Origin: Sphingobacteriales bacterium | GTDB taxonomy: Bacteria; Bacteroidota; Bacteroidia; Chitinophagales; Chitinophagaceae | Assembly: GCA_016192105.1 (NCBI GenBank) | Contig: JACPUV010000022.1 | Coordinates: 1 to 64,000, forward strand | Length of the DNA: 64,000 nucleotides | Reading direction: 5' to 3' | In this document: piece after piece, positions 63,682 to 64,000 of the stretch | Numbering within the stretch: the first letter of the stretch is position 1 | How the letters are laid out: each line of letters opens with the position of its first letter | Notes under the pieces: model-generated | Told to the model about the DNA's origin: nothing | What the model saw: the letters and a program-made list of their open reading frames with translations, nothing else | The model's database searches: none | Made by a program: the position numbers and the translations under genes

Positions 63682-64000
63682 TTATAACTTTTGCTTTAAA
63701 CGGGGGATCATTTCCTCCTTCCAGCTGGCAAAATCACCGGCCTGGATATGTTTACGGGCCTCCCCGACCAGCCAGAGATAAAAAGCGAGGTTGTGTACAC
63801 TGGCAATGGTAAGACCGAGTATCTCCTTGGCCTTCATCAGGTGCCGCAAATAGGCTTTTGAATAATAAGCACTCATTGCACAACCAATCCCTTCATCGAT
63901 GGGCGAAAAATCAAATTCCCATTTCTTATTATCAATGTTGATCACCCCTTCGGAGGTAAAGAGCATCGCATTCCGGCCATTGCGGGTGGGCATCACACAG
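63682..64000 (-). CDS. tgt: Queuine tRNA-ribosyltransferase, C-terminal part (5' end outside window)
   Basis: The last 106 codons of Tgt are visible, beginning CVMPTRNGRNAMLFT and ending with HNLAFYLWLVGEARKHIQAG. The enzyme swaps guanine for a 7-deazaguanine at position 34 of GUN-anticodon tRNAs. The zinc site CxCxxC is not conserved (GIGCAMSAYYSKAYLRH keeps one Cys). From memory, Bacteroides Tgt also lacks these cysteines, so this seems normal for the phylum. It probably forms an operon with the permease gene. Confidence 0.93.
   Translation of the reverse strand, partial: CVMPTRNGRNAMLFTSEGVINIDNKKWEFDFSPIDEGIGCAMSAYYSKAYLRHLMKAKEILGLTIASVHNLAFYLWLVGEARKHIQAGDFASWKEEMIPRLKQKL

Noticed and set aside
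63880..63905. Damaged zinc site as evidence that tgt is inactive
   Set aside because: Bacteroides Tgt, as I recall it, also lacks these cysteines, so the change appears typical of the phylum.

Overview
The window comes from a member of the Bacteroidota, most likely the Chitinophagaceae or a close relative. Supporting this are a type IX secretion (T9SS) C-terminal sorting domain, a very large RHS protein of Bacteroidota style, many PKD/SprB-like and fibronectin-III surface repeats, a Tgt lacking two of its zinc cysteines, weak Shine-Dalgarno signals, and a small GIY-YIG gene beside a tRNA. No database could be queried, so family names rest on motifs read in the translations.

Region 1 (1-31 kb) is a cell-surface and exopolysaccharide region. 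The left edge carries a secreted esterase fused to PKD domains and a beta-helix (1-3144, minus, 3' end outside). Two membrane GT2 glycosyltransferases (4033-6509, plus) converge on a long minus-strand cluster. Read in transcription order, from 30941 down to 6496, that cluster contains: a lone receiver protein, a receiver-like/sugar-transferase fusion that would start the lipid-linked repeat unit, a GT2, an AsnB-type amidotransferase, an NAD-dependent epimerase, a GT4, a SAM methyltransferase, an OpgC-like acyltransferase, a 2188-residue T9SS esterase/Fn3 protein, a Wzc-like chain-length protein, an OafA-like acyltransferase, a Wzx-like flippase, a glycosyltransferase, a 35-residue membrane peptide missed by length filters, a Wzy/O-antigen-ligase-like protein and a short TolC-like protein. 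One FkbM methyltransferase gene points the other way. This is nearly a full Wzx/Wzy pathway, but no Wza-type export channel is visible.

Region 2 (31-60 kb) is a polymorphic toxin locus. A tyrosine recombinase (32558-33649) sits 95 bp from an orphan RHS tip with a PD-(D/E)XK-like nuclease domain and an Imm70-like immunity gene (33745-35283). A second orphan RHS tip with an unrecognised C-terminus and a small partner gene lies at 35355-36639 on the other strand. Then comes a tight operon read from 58305 down to 36973: an outer-membrane barrel protein, a secreted Fn3-like protein, a 2299-residue SpvB-like protein, two small secreted proteins, a 2997-residue RHS protein ending in a GH19-like muramidase/chitinase domain, and a small exported candidate immunity protein. 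Two 93 percent identical 150-bp remnants of a frameshifted RHS gene flank this operon in direct orientation.

Region 3 (60-64 kb) holds housekeeping genes. tRNA-Ala(GGC) has its 3' end duplicated on the far side of a GIY-YIG nuclease gene. After it come a small cysteine-rich lipoprotein, a eukaryote-like citrate synthase, a degenerate TGACA-rich repeat tract, an LptF/LptG-family permease and the 3' end of tgt.
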